A stretch of 64,000 bases of DNA, taken from NCBI GenBank assembly GCA_020060215.1, contig JAGVAP010000031.1, positions 62,001 through 126,000 of the forward strand, in the 5' to 3' direction. Position numbers and translations under genes: made by a program. Of the stretch, positions 8,615 to 16,806 are shown one piece after another. The stretch is from Deltaproteobacteria bacterium (GTDB taxonomy: Bacteria > Desulfobacterota > DSM-4660 > Desulfatiglandales > HGW-15). The notes under the pieces were generated by a model. That model saw only the letters and a program-made list of their open reading frames with translations. It had not been told where the DNA came from and searched no databases. Position 1 is the stretch's first letter; every line of letters begins with the position of its first letter.

Positions 8615-10075
8615 GTGATCGCTCTGCAGTATGCAGATATCAGGGAGATTTCCATGCAACAGCTGGAGAAGCTCATCGACAGGATTATTCAGCGGGTGAA
8701 CATCAACCTCCGGGAGCTCGAGTTCGACGTGAACCCTTACATGCGGAGCCAGCTCCAGTTGGAGAAACTGGGCAAGTTCTACGCATTCTATGGGATCACC
8801 CCGCACCACCCCCTCAATTTCCATTTCAGCCACTCCAGCCTGGCGGGAAGCTACTTCCTGGGTAAATGCAGGGTGGACAGTTCCATCCTCTACAAGAGCG
8901 ACATCCGCGGGGATGAGCTGAAAGGCAAAGGGGAGTATGTCAAAGGGTTGGATTACGAGATCCCCCTCTTCGATGATGAGATCATCCGGATCAAGGACAG
9001 CCTCCTGATCAAGACCCTGATCCACAACTACTCCCATGACCCGGAAAACCTGGAGGAGTTTCTCATCCAGAACACGGCCGCCCTCCCGTATGCGAATATC
9101 CACGGGTCCCCGACCGAGGGCTGTTTCCTCGGACCCTTCAGCACGGTCGACCTGACCACCATCCATGATTGCGTCATCGAGGCCTTCGCCTACGTCCAGT
9201 CCGGAGAGCTGGCCCATCATCGGATCGATCCGGGAACGGTGTGGATCCGCTATGGAGACGGTTTCGATTTCCTGTACCGTTTTTCAAAGGAGATGCTCCA
9301 GCGCTACATCCGACAGGAGCCCGGACAGCCGCCCCGCGGGATCTTCATGGATTTTGTCGAAGAGCGAAAAGAGGATTTTCAGGGGATCTTCAACCTGGTC
9401 CACCATAAGTGCTCCATCCACGTGCCTGAAGGCGCGGCCCTGGACCGGTATGCGGTGGTCAAAGGGAATACACGCATCGGAAGGAACGTGCTCGTGGCCC
9501 AGAGGGCCTATCTGGAGGATGCGGATCTGGGGGAGGGCTCCAACGCGCAGGAGAATTGCTATGTCGTCAATTCCAGGCTGGAGGGGTTGGACATCACGGC
9601 CCATGGCGCCAAGGTGTGCAATGCCAGACTGGGAAAGAAGGTGTTCGTGGGGTTCAACTCCTTCTTGAGGGGGAGCCCGACCTCTCCGCTTACCATCGGA
9701 GGGGGGAGCATCGTGATGCCCCACACGGTGGTGGACCTCGAGGAGCCGATCGCGGTTCCCCCTGAGCATTTCGTCTGGGGATACATTCGAAACAGGAGAG
9801 ACCTGGAGAAACACAGTATCTCGCTGCGGGACTTCACCCGGATCAAGGGTGAGTTCGCCCTCGGCGCCATGCGGTTCAAAGGAGACGGGGGTCTTTTCGC
9901 GGAGGCCTTTCAGAACCGGATCGAGCACATCCTCGACGCAAACGGCGCATACTACAACGGCACCGGGAAACGGGGCCATGCCCAGCGAAACCAGAACATC
10001 TCCTTCAACACCATCCAGCCCTATCCTGAGGGAGAACTGGAAGGCATCTATCCCACCATTGAGATCAGGCCGTAA
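8615..10075 (+). CDS. left-handed beta-helix (LpxA-like) transferase-type protein
   Basis: A 486-aa protein. Residues about 275-400 show hexapeptide-type periodicity (VPEGAALDRYAVVKGNTRIG, RNVLVAQRAYLEDADLGEGS, LEGLDITAHGAKVCNARLG), as in trimeric LpxA-like acyltransferases. The first 270 residues contain no family I can name but include His-rich segments (FYAFYGITPHHPLNFHFSHS). The C-terminus (ALGAMRFKGDGGLFAEAF...) is also conserved-looking. GTG at 8615 has AGAGGAG seven bases upstream; an ATG at 8654 with GGGAG is an alternative start giving 473 aa. It is probably a cytoplasmic acyl- or nucleotidyl-sugar-type transferase, but the substrate is unknown. A strong promoter precedes it and a repeat element follows. 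Confidence 0.7.
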   Translation: MIALQYADIREISMQQLEKLIDRIIQRVNINLRELEFDVNPYMRSQLQLEKLGKFYAFYGITPHHPLNFHFSHSSLAGSYFLGKCRVDSSILYKSDIRGDELKGKGEYVKGLDYEIPLFDDEIIRIKDSLLIKTLIHNYSHDPENLEEFLIQNTAALPYANIHGSPTEGCFLGPFSTVDLTTIHDCVIEAFAYVQSGELAHHRIDPGTVWIRYGDGFDFLYRFSKEMLQRYIRQEPGQPPRGIFMDFVEERKEDFQGIFNLVHHKCSIHVPEGAALDRYAVVKGNTRIGRNVLVAQRAYLEDADLGEGSNAQENCYVVNSRLEGLDITAHGAKVCNARLGKKVFVGFNSFLRGSPTSPLTIGGGSIVMPHTVVDLEEPIAVPPEHFVWGYIRNRRDLEKHSISLRDFTRIKGEFALGAMRFKGDGGLFAEAFQNRIEHILDANGAYYNGTGKRGHAQRNQNISFNTIQPYPEGELEGIYPTIEIRP

Positions 10076-10089
10076 GGACAGGAATTCCT

Positions 10090-10205
10090 GTAGGATGGGT
10101 GGAGGCGGAGCGAAACCCCATCGGTTCTGAGGCTTTTGGCCGCTCCATCGCCGAATCGATGGGTTTCCCCCCGGCTCAAGGACTGCCGGGGTCCACCCAT
10201 CCTGC
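10090..10205. repeat. dispersed palindromic element, copy A
   Basis: The left arm GTAGGATGGGTGGAGGCGGA begins at 10090 and continues into GCGAAACCCCATCGG; the right arm has GATGGGTTTCCCCC and ends TCCACCCATCCTGC at 10205. It is an imperfect long inverted repeat of the same family as copies at 16672, 19013 and 41251. It sits between a plus-strand gene end and a minus-strand gene end, so it may end both transcripts. Confidence 0.75.
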
Positions 10206-10246
10206 GAGCTGCTCACTCACTTACCGCCTACCGCTTTCCGGTGCTC

Positions 10247-11998
10247 CTATTCCTCTTCGAGCACCTCCAGCAGCATCTTTTCCAGTTTGTCCTCGGCGTG
10301 CTCGTCCGCGTAGCGCGGCCGTTCGACATCCGGGAACAGGCCGTAGATGCCCTTCATGATCACCTCCGCGTGGGGAGGGCAGCCGGGCAGGTGTTTCCCC
10401 ATCCCGGCGTGGTGCTGCTGGCAGATGCCCATGAAGACATTCGTCTCGTTCGGGTCCGGTTCCACGTCCGTATCGGGTCCCAGGTAGACGTTCACCTTCT
10501 TGTCGAAGAGCCGGTCGATCAGGAGGCTACCCGGGTTTTTCGGGTCCGGCCGACGGAGCTTGGCGAGGACATAGTGGAGATAGCCTCTGCAGCCCCCGCA
10601 GGCGCTGCCGTCGTGGACCATGAACCTCCGGCCGCCGCTCACATCGACCTCGGCCTCCTTGAAACCGGACCGCACCTCCTCTATGGAGGCGCCCAGGACC
10701 TGGATCTTCTCCTTCTCCACAGGCCCCAGCCCCTGCATATAGGCGAACATGACCGGTGGCGAGAGGACAGGGGTGAACCCCATGATCCGCATGGCGGTTG
10801 CGTCGACGGCCACGGGATTGGTCCCGCCGATCAGCAGGTTCATGGTCTTCGGGGTCCCGTAGACCGGGCCGAAGTTTTCCTGGGCCGTGAGGCCGTCCAC
10901 GATAATGAGTTTCGGCTTCACGAGGTGGTGGATGTTGATGAGGGCCTGCCAGAGCCCGAAGAAGTGGCTCATGTATTTCTCGAGGGGGGCAAGCGCGCCC
11001 TGCAGGTTCTTGATGCTCAGGGAGACCAGGGCGGCAAAATGCGTCTTCATGACCGGGAGGCTGATGATCACGTCCGCCTGCTCGAGGGTGACGGGAATCT
11101 CGCGGGAGAGCATCCTCTTTCCGTTCGGGACCGTCTTCCTCACCAGGCTGTCCGCGTTCAGGTCGACCAGTGCGACCTTCTCCGGGTCGAGCTCCTTCAG
11201 CCGGTCGTACCCGTAATGGGCAAAGAGCTTGTCCGTCTCCGCCCGGTTGATGGAGGCGCCCTCCGCCACGGTCACCTTCCCTGCGACAGGGAGCAGGATC
11301 TCGATCAGGGCCTTCACGAGCCCCAGGTCCGTCACCACCCCGCCGTGGTAAACGCCCTCCCTCAGCCCGTGGTCCGCCACCACATTGGGTTTGATGACCA
11401 CGTTCTGCCCTTTTTTCACGAATCTCCCGAGGCCGCCGAGGGAGTCGATGATGTTCATCAGTGAGGTCCTGAGCTCTTCCGGGCTTCTTGTCGGCGGAAC
11501 CTTTTCAACGAACACCTTCTCCGAGCCCGTGTATACCCGTGCCGGTCCCTTGCCCTCGACCTTCCGGAGGTATACGGCGATGCTCAGCTCCATCTTTACG
11601 AGGGCCGACCCATCCCTGGTGAAACGGCGGGTGGGCCGAAAGCCGTAGTCGAGCATCCAGCGGTATTTCTCCGCATCCTTCTCGAGGAGCTCGGCTGAGA
11701 CGAGGCTCTCCTGATCGACGAGGCCGTCCACGATCGCCCGTTCCATCCCCCGGCCTGCCGCATCCTTTCGAACGAGGACCTCTTCGATGGCGCTGCTCTC
11801 AGGCCTGTAGACGACCCATCCGACCGGCCGGGATTCCACTGTGGCTTCGTACAGGACGATGCGGTCGTCCTCCTTCCACTGCCGGAGCTTGCGCCCTGCG
11901 TAAGGATCTTCATGGGCAAAGGATCGGTAATAATCGGTCAGAGACTGTGCGAAATCCTCTGAGAATGAACGCTTGGCCAGGGTCACGGACTGGGTCAT
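10247..11998 (-). CDS. DUF362 protein with GNAT-like N-terminal domain
   Basis: A 583-aa two-part protein. Residues about 15-155 look like a GNAT acetyltransferase: EATVESRPVGWVVYRPES is followed by RKDAAGRGMERAI (77-89), matching the acetyl-CoA pyrophosphate loop. Residues about 190-440 are DUF362 (NVVIKPNVVAD, DVIISLPVMKTH, LIIVDGLTAQE, PVAVDATAMRIMGF), a family of iron-sulfur-associated proteins of unknown activity. The C-terminus has CGGC and two more Cys that could bind metal. The ATG at 11998 is chosen because GGAGGAG lies just upstream and the promoter at 12037-12065 would start transcription inside any longer version. It is divergent from the BCR-like operon, with a 388-bp shared control region, which hints at co-regulation. 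Confidence 0.8.
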   Translation of the reverse strand: MTQSVTLAKRSFSEDFAQSLTDYYRSFAHEDPYAGRKLRQWKEDDRIVLYEATVESRPVGWVVYRPESSAIEEVLVRKDAAGRGMERAIVDGLVDQESLVSAELLEKDAEKYRWMLDYGFRPTRRFTRDGSALVKMELSIAVYLRKVEGKGPARVYTGSEKVFVEKVPPTRSPEELRTSLMNIIDSLGGLGRFVKKGQNVVIKPNVVADHGLREGVYHGGVVTDLGLVKALIEILLPVAGKVTVAEGASINRAETDKLFAHYGYDRLKELDPEKVALVDLNADSLVRKTVPNGKRMLSREIPVTLEQADVIISLPVMKTHFAALVSLSIKNLQGALAPLEKYMSHFFGLWQALINIHHLVKPKLIIVDGLTAQENFGPVYGTPKTMNLLIGGTNPVAVDATAMRIMGFTPVLSPPVMFAYMQGLGPVEKEKIQVLGASIEEVRSGFKEAEVDVSGGRRFMVHDGSACGGCRGYLHYVLAKLRRPDPKNPGSLLIDRLFDKKVNVYLGPDTDVEPDPNETNVFMGICQQHHAGMGKHLPGCPPHAEVIMKGIYGLFPDVERPRYADEHAEDKLEKMLLEVLEEE

Positions 11999-12036
11999 AA
12001 CTCCTCCGGATGCATTCCGTTCTGAAATGACATACA

Positions 12037-12065
12037 AGTTTAGGGATTTTTGAACTGGGTGTCAA
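12037..12065 (-). promoter_or_regulatory. sigma70-type promoter for the DUF362 gene
   Basis: On the minus strand, TTGACA (12065-12060), 17-bp spacer, TAAACT (12042-12037). The expected start of transcription is about 30 bases before the ATG at 11998. Confidence 0.5.
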
Positions 12066-12150
12066 CGCCGCTGCATGCCGTGGCGCTGCGGTTTCACCCG
12101 GCCGTTTCCTATGTGCGTGAAACCCGAGATCAGGCCGCACGGGAAATTTT

Positions 12151-12165
12151 TTGAATGTGATTCAT
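12151..12165. promoter_or_regulatory. candidate TetR operator TTGAATGTGATTCAT
   Basis: A near-perfect inverted repeat, TTGAAT-GTG-ATTCAT, lies between the divergent promoters of the DUF362 gene and the BCR-like operon. It has the same layout (TTGARY, 3-nt spacer, RTTCAW) as TTGAGC-AAC-GTTCAA at 24318-24332, next to the tetR promoter. The assignment is inferred from shape and place only. Confidence 0.4.
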
Positions 12166-12201
12166 TCTGTGTTATGCCTATGCGAAACCGGAAAAGACTT
12201 T

Positions 12202-12216
12202 ATAGTAAACTACTAT
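12202..12216. promoter_or_regulatory. perfect 6-bp inverted repeat ATAGTA-AAC-TACTAT
   Basis: A perfect palindrome with a 3-nt centre in the AT-rich part of the divergent control region, about 57 bp upstream of the operon's -35. It could be a second regulator site. The left half contains TATAGT, but I find no matching -35. Confidence 0.35.
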
Positions 12217-12272
12217 TTTCGCTGTATAAAATTGCACACCGGGAGGCCTGTTGTACAGATCAAACAAAAATA

Positions 12273-12300
12273 TTGACAAGCATCTTGCAGAGGATAAAAT
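12273..12300 (+). promoter_or_regulatory. sigma70-type promoter of the BCR-like operon
   Basis: TTGACA (12273-12278), 16-bp spacer, TAAAAT (12295-12300). Transcription would start near 12307, giving a leader of about 80 bases before the first gene at 12387. Confidence 0.6.
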
Positions 12301-12386
12301 GAACCAAGTTCAAGCGCTGTTTGTCCTGCCGACCAAGGAGTCGTCGGGGCGTTTCCCGCGGGCGGGTAACGGATAGGAGGTTGAGA

Positions 12387-13718
12387 ATGTCGTACACTTT
12401 AAAATGTTGGCCCGACTTCAAGAAGTACCAGAGCTCCTGCTACAGGAACTACGCGCATGGCGATGAAGGGATTCGCTGCATGGGCTCCACCTGGAGTCCT
12501 CTGGCACCCCTCAAGGGGCTGGGCGAGGATGTGCACCTGATCGGCGGAGAGCCGCACGCCGCTTCCACGGCCGGGACCTTCCCGGAGGAGGCCCGTGAGG
12601 ATATTGCGGCCGCCGAGATCGCAGGTCTGGGGTATCACTCGTGCAGCTACCTGAAGCTCTTCGTAGGGGAGGTGGTCCGAGACAAGATCGGGATCACCGA
12701 CGGAACCATCAAGCAAGGCTACACGAGACCGACCCTGATCTGGACCACCCATTTGTGCAATCTCCACTCCAAGTGGTACCAGGAGGTCTCCAGACGGCTG
12801 GGCGGCATACCCCTGTACCCGATCGACATGATCGGCGGGGGGGATGCGGAGAAGGATGCCAAGAAGGTCAAGTACGTGGTCGACCAGATGGACGAGGGGA
12901 TCCGCTGGCTCGAGAGGGTGACCGGCAGGCAGTTCTCGGATGAGCTGTTCTTCAAGGCGACCAGAAACGAGATCAAGGTGCTGGTCCTGTGGGGGAACAT
13001 CTGTGCGATGAACATGCATGCCCCGGCGCCCCTGGACGAGCGTCGGCTGATCGCCCTCTTCCCGCCGGCCATGGTGGACAGGACAACGGATGAGGCGGTG
13101 CGGATCTATGAGGAGCTGTACAAGGAAGTGCAGCACATGGTCGAGACCGGGCAGAGCGTGGTCGATCATCAGCGCTATCGGATCGTCTACTTCGGGCTGG
13201 CCCATACCTACGGCCATCCGGAGATCGCGAGGATCCTCAGGGATGCCGGGGCCGAGATCGTGGCCTCGGTCTACACCTTCGGCACGGCCGGCAATTTCAG
13301 GGGCTTTGAAAACGGGAAGTGGTCCTGGCAGCCCATCGACCCTGCATGGGTGGACAGGCTGGATTTCTCCACCAGGAGAGACGCGCTGGAGGCGCTCGCC
13401 AAGATCGTCCTGGGCTGGCCTACCTGGCAGGGCGTGAGGTCCTACTGGGCGCTGGAACAGATGGCCAGGGCCATGGCGGCGGAATACCGTGCGGACGGAC
13501 TCCTTCTGGCGCCTACCCGCAGCTGCGAGACGGATTTCAGGAACGGCTACATCGCCATCCAGCGCATCTTCAAGAACGAGATGCCGACCGTGGAATACGA
13601 CACCGAAACCGTGGATGTCCGGAAGATGGACTTGCCGGGTTCCAAGAGAAAAACCGAGTTGTTCGTCCATCTGATGGAGGCGCGAAAAAAGAAGGCACAG
13701 AACGGTTTCGCAGCGTGA
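12387..13718 (+). CDS. class I benzoyl-CoA-reductase-like catalytic subunit (BcrB/BzdO type)
   Basis: A 443-aa member of the 2-hydroxyacyl-CoA dehydratase/benzoyl-CoA reductase subunit superfamily, of BcrB/BzdO size. Early cysteines at residues 7, 18 and 31, then HSCSYLK and FVGEVVRDKIG, followed by THLCNLHSKWYQE, CAMNMHAPAPL, GLAHTYGHPEIARILRDAG and ADGLLLAPTRSCETDF, are in family order; several Cys are cluster-ligand candidates. Class I enzymes reduce an aromatic CoA ester two electrons at a time using ATP and ferredoxin. Start at 12387 follows AGGAGG; upstream codons in frame would read through low-quality coding sequence. First gene of an operon with the other BCR-type subunits, 146 bp before the next. 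The true substrate is uncertain because the protein is not an obvious orthologue of a tested enzyme. Confidence 0.8.
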   Translation: MSYTLKCWPDFKKYQSSCYRNYAHGDEGIRCMGSTWSPLAPLKGLGEDVHLIGGEPHAASTAGTFPEEAREDIAAAEIAGLGYHSCSYLKLFVGEVVRDKIGITDGTIKQGYTRPTLIWTTHLCNLHSKWYQEVSRRLGGIPLYPIDMIGGGDAEKDAKKVKYVVDQMDEGIRWLERVTGRQFSDELFFKATRNEIKVLVLWGNICAMNMHAPAPLDERRLIALFPPAMVDRTTDEAVRIYEELYKEVQHMVETGQSVVDHQRYRIVYFGLAHTYGHPEIARILRDAGAEIVASVYTFGTAGNFRGFENGKWSWQPIDPAWVDRLDFSTRRDALEALAKIVLGWPTWQGVRSYWALEQMARAMAAEYRADGLLLAPTRSCETDFRNGYIAIQRIFKNEMPTVEYDTETVDVRKMDLPGSKRKTELFVHLMEARKKKAQNGFAA

Positions 13719-13863
13719 GGCTAAAGGGAACCGGAGGTCTCTTTTCAAGAACGAAAAGCCGCTGCCCATCGGCGAGCGCGAGTACCAAGCTCCGGCGGGC
13801 GGAAGCCTCCCGGTGGTTTCCATCGAAGGGCACAGTGTTATCCAAGGAGGTGCTTGACAGGTG

Positions 13864-15024
13864 ATGAAGAAGGGTTCCGAAGCAACCATCGAAAAGTTTC
13901 GCCGGATCACGAAGGATACCCATGCGTACGCCAGGTCCCTTCAGGCAAAAGGGAAGGTTCTGGCCGGATATATGTGTACCCATGTCCCCGAGGAAATCCT
14001 CTACGCGGCGGGGATCGTACCGGTGAGAGTGCTCAGCTCCCATGTCTCGCAAGGAATGACGAGGAGCTACATCCATGAAACCTACTGCTCGTTTTCACAC
14101 GACTGCGCCTACCAGGGACTGCAGCACCACTATGATTACCTGGACCTGATCGTGCACAGCAGCAGCTGCATCCATATGGCCGAGGCGTTCAACGTCTGGG
14201 TCCGTTTCGCCGGGTTCGAGAAGAAGAGCTTCCTGATACCGTTCCCCCACATCATCCATGCCAGGGCGGCCGGCGGGTTCATGAAGGACTCTTTCCAGGA
14301 CTTCAGGACCTTCGTTGAGAAGTTCACGAAGAAGGCGATCACCGACGATGAGCTCGAAAAGGCGATCCGGACGTACAATCGCACCAGGAGACTGCTGAAG
14401 CGGCTCTGGGAACTCCTGAAGCGCGACCAACCGCCGATCACGGGACCGGATGTCGCGACCGTTACCCTGGCCTCCCAGGTGATGGACAAGGAGGAATGCA
14501 ACCGGATGCTGGATCGGCTGATCAAGCAGCTGGAATCCGAACCGGGCAAAGAGCCGGGGGTAAGGCTGATGGTCACGGGAGGGGCCTGTGACGACCTGCG
14601 GGTCTTCGAGCTGATCGAGAACCTGAACTATCCCACAAGCCTGGTCTTCATCGATTCCTGCACGGCGGCCAGGTACTTCTGGTTCGAGGTGCCGGAGGGG
14701 AGACCCGACAAGATGGAGGCGATTGCCGATGGGCTGATCAGCAGGATCCCATGTCCTGCGAAGGATACTGTCCCCGGCACCGGGGAGAAGAAGAGGTTTC
14801 GGTTCATTCAACAGTTCATCCAGGACTTCAGGCCCGATGGGGTCGTGTTTCTCTACCAGAGGTTCTGCAGCCCTCAGTCGATGGACATTATCGCACTGAA
14901 ACCGATCGTGAGCATGATGGGGATTCCGTACACGGAGCTTGAACTGGATACAACCGTTCCGACCGTCCAGTTCGGAACCCAGTTGGAGGCCCTCGTCGAA
15001 ATCATAAGGCAGGTGGCGCCATGA
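13864..15024 (+). CDS. class I benzoyl-CoA-reductase-like catalytic subunit (BcrC/BzdN type)
   Basis: A 386-aa protein of the same superfamily and BcrC/BzdN length. It has the classic opening GYMCTHVPEEILYAAGIVPVR, then CSFSHDCAYQGL and SSSCIHMAEAFN, and VTGGACDD and FCSPQSMD further on; these cysteines are in positions used for the 4Fe-4S cluster in this family. With the 12387 gene it should form the catalytic half of the complex. AAGGAGG lies 13 bases before the ATG at 13864; the adjoining GTG at 13861 is an equally possible start. The 146-bp space before it is unusually large for such an operon. Its stop overlaps the next start (ATGA at 15021-15024), so translation is coupled. Confidence 0.8.
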   Translation: MKKGSEATIEKFRRITKDTHAYARSLQAKGKVLAGYMCTHVPEEILYAAGIVPVRVLSSHVSQGMTRSYIHETYCSFSHDCAYQGLQHHYDYLDLIVHSSSCIHMAEAFNVWVRFAGFEKKSFLIPFPHIIHARAAGGFMKDSFQDFRTFVEKFTKKAITDDELEKAIRTYNRTRRLLKRLWELLKRDQPPITGPDVATVTLASQVMDKEECNRMLDRLIKQLESEPGKEPGVRLMVTGGACDDLRVFELIENLNYPTSLVFIDSCTAARYFWFEVPEGRPDKMEAIADGLISRIPCPAKDTVPGTGEKKRFRFIQQFIQDFRPDGVVFLYQRFCSPQSMDIIALKPIVSMMGIPYTELELDTTVPTVQFGTQLEALVEIIRQVAP

Positions 15025-15815
15025 AAAAGGAAAAAATCTTGGCTGGAGTGGATGCCGGCCATATACAAACCAAGGCCGTGATCATGAGGGGGGGAGAACT
15101 CCTCGGGTACTGCTCGGCGCCCACAAGGTTCGATGTGGCCGCCGCGGCACAGAAAGCCCTCCACGATGCATCGCAAAGTGCCGGAGTCGCACTCAAGGAA
15201 GTAGGCGGAATCGTGGCTACCGGAATCTTCAAGGACGTGGTTCAGGTGGAGCCGTTGAATGTCGTCGGGACGGTGCCGGAATATGTGGCGGATGCCAAAG
15301 GCGCCTTTTTCCTGAACAAGAGATCCAGAACCGTGATCGACATCGGAGGCAACATCCATAAAGCGATCTTGTTCGATCAGCACGGGGACGTCCAGGACGT
15401 GATCCAGAACGACAAGTGCGCCGACGGCGTGGGCATCTTCTACACCAACATGGCCAAGGCGCTCGGTGTCGATGAAAAGGAGCTTTCCGAGCTGGCGCTT
15501 CGTTCCACCCAAGACCTGTCCGTCGGCGTTCAATGCTCCCTGTCCGCCGAATCCGACGCCATCGACCTCCTGTGTCAAGGGAAGGACGTGGCCGAGGTGG
15601 CGGGTGCGATCTCGAGATATGTCGTGGAACGCGTTGCCGACATGTGCACCTATATGTCTCTTACCAAGGAGATCGTGGTGGCCGGAGGGTTGGCCAGGTC
15701 CCAGGCGCTCGTCAGACAGCTTGGGGTGATGCTGGAGCAGGACCTGGCCGTGTTGGACCTCCCGGAGTATGTGGGCGCAGTAGGTGCGGCGATGAGCAAT
15801 GGGGGTGGAGAATGA
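15021..15815 (+). CDS. BadF/BadG/BcrA/BcrD-type iron-sulfur ATPase subunit (first)
   Basis: A 264-aa ASKHA-fold activator ATPase. Phosphate loops read GVDAGHIQTKAVI (9-21) and VIDIGGNIHKAI (105-116). The first is odd: the usual G-D-x-G-S/T has His in place of Ser/Thr, so its ATP use should be checked. Cysteines C133 (DKCADG) and C172 (VQCSLSAES) are 39 residues apart, the spacing of the two cluster ligands in the HgdC activator. A dimer bridged by one 4Fe-4S cluster would feed electrons to the catalytic subunits with ATP hydrolysis. Two different ATPase genes in a row argue for a BCR-type heterodimer, not a dehydratase with a homodimeric activator. Confidence 0.85.
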   Translation: MKKEKILAGVDAGHIQTKAVIMRGGELLGYCSAPTRFDVAAAAQKALHDASQSAGVALKEVGGIVATGIFKDVVQVEPLNVVGTVPEYVADAKGAFFLNKRSRTVIDIGGNIHKAILFDQHGDVQDVIQNDKCADGVGIFYTNMAKALGVDEKELSELALRSTQDLSVGVQCSLSAESDAIDLLCQGKDVAEVAGAISRYVVERVADMCTYMSLTKEIVVAGGLARSQALVRQLGVMLEQDLAVLDLPEYVGAVGAAMSNGGGE

Positions 15816-16648
15816 GCGAGTTCACATCGATCAACGAAGGGCTGGATTGGAAGAAGGCTGGGAGGATCGTCGCCGGAGTCGACAGCGGTGCCTCGAACAC
15901 GAAGGTCCTGATCCTGCTGGATGGAAAGCCGTACGCGTTTTCCCAGGTCAGGAACCGCACGATCAAAGAATCCGCCGTCAGGGCCCTCGATCTGCTTCTG
16001 GATCAGTGCGGTCTGAAGCTGCAGGACATCCATTCCGTGGCGGCGACCGGTTGCGGGAGGATGCAGGTCCCGTTTGCCGGCAAGACGATCACGGAAGTGG
16101 CCTGCGGCGCTGCGGGGGCGGTGCGCATCTGGGGCCCGTCCGTGCGCACGGTGCTGGATGCCGGCGGCCAGAGCTGCAAGGTGATACACTGCACCGACAC
16201 AGGCCGGGCAACCTCGTACCTCTGGAACGACAAGTGCGCGGCGGGGATCGGCCGCTCGATGGAGGTCTTCGCCGATCTGGTCGGGAAGGAACTGACCGAC
16301 ATCGGGAAGATCGCCCTTCAGTCGGACGATTTCCCGAAGGTCAGCGATTTCTGCGCGGTGTATGCCCAATCCGAGATCCTCGACTTCATTCGGAACAAGG
16401 TGCCCCTGGAGCAGGCCGTCACCGCCTACCACTACGGTATGGCCAGGAGGCTCAGCACCCTGGTGGCGCGGGCCGGCGTGAAAAAGGATTTCGTCATCAT
16501 CGGAGGACTGGCCAAGAACCCGGGCATCACGGAATGGGTGGACAAGCTGGTGAACGTACACCGGCTGGCGCCCAGACCCGATTGGGACCCGACCTTCACT
16601 ACGGCCCTGGGTGCGGCCCTGTTCGCGGACCGAGTCGACAATGGCTGA
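15812..16648 (+). CDS. BadF/BadG/BcrA/BcrD-type iron-sulfur ATPase subunit (second)
   Basis: A 278-aa paralog of the preceding gene; the ATG at 15812 overlaps its stop by four bases. Phosphate loops GVDSGASNTKVLI (22-34) and VLDAGGQSCKVI (114-125) are more canonical than in the partner. C142 (DKCAAGIG) and C181 (DFCAVYAQS) are again 39 residues apart and suit one shared 4Fe-4S cluster. The short size of both ATPases recalls the bzdP/bzdQ arrangement more than bcrA/bcrD, where one is longer. A dispersed repeat follows (16672-16760) but the next gene is on the same strand, so the operon may continue. Confidence 0.85.
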   Translation: MSEFTSINEGLDWKKAGRIVAGVDSGASNTKVLILLDGKPYAFSQVRNRTIKESAVRALDLLLDQCGLKLQDIHSVAATGCGRMQVPFAGKTITEVACGAAGAVRIWGPSVRTVLDAGGQSCKVIHCTDTGRATSYLWNDKCAAGIGRSMEVFADLVGKELTDIGKIALQSDDFPKVSDFCAVYAQSEILDFIRNKVPLEQAVTAYHYGMARRLSTLVARAGVKKDFVIIGGLAKNPGITEWVDKLVNVHRLAPRPDWDPTFTTALGAALFADRVDNG

Positions 16649-16671
16649 CCCCATGGCAGATCCAGTATCTT

Positions 16672-16760
16672 GTAGGATGGGTGGAGCGTAGCGAAACCCA
16701 TCGACATGGGTGTGGTCACAACCTCGAAAGATGGGTTTCGCTTCGCTCCACCCATCCTGC
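16672..16760. repeat. dispersed palindromic element, copy B (inside operon)
   Basis: GTAGGATGGGTGGAGCGTAG at 16672 with GCGAAACCCATCGA following, and the right arm GATGGGTTTCGCTTCGCTCC plus ACCCATCCTGC ending at 16760: nearly perfect arms of about 30 nt. It lies between the second ATPase gene and the 259-aa gene. As RNA it would form a long stem that could protect or attenuate the transcript between the reductase genes and the downstream genes. Confidence 0.8.
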
Positions 16761-16806
16761 AACTGATCCCTTATGGCGCCCATAGTACACCGCCGGGGAG
16801 GAAACG

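Noticed and set aside
12387..16648. 2-hydroxyacyl-CoA dehydratase with its activator
   Set aside because: A dehydratase needs one homodimer activator; here two different ATPase subunits follow two catalytic subunits, which fits the BCR pattern better. It is not fully excluded.
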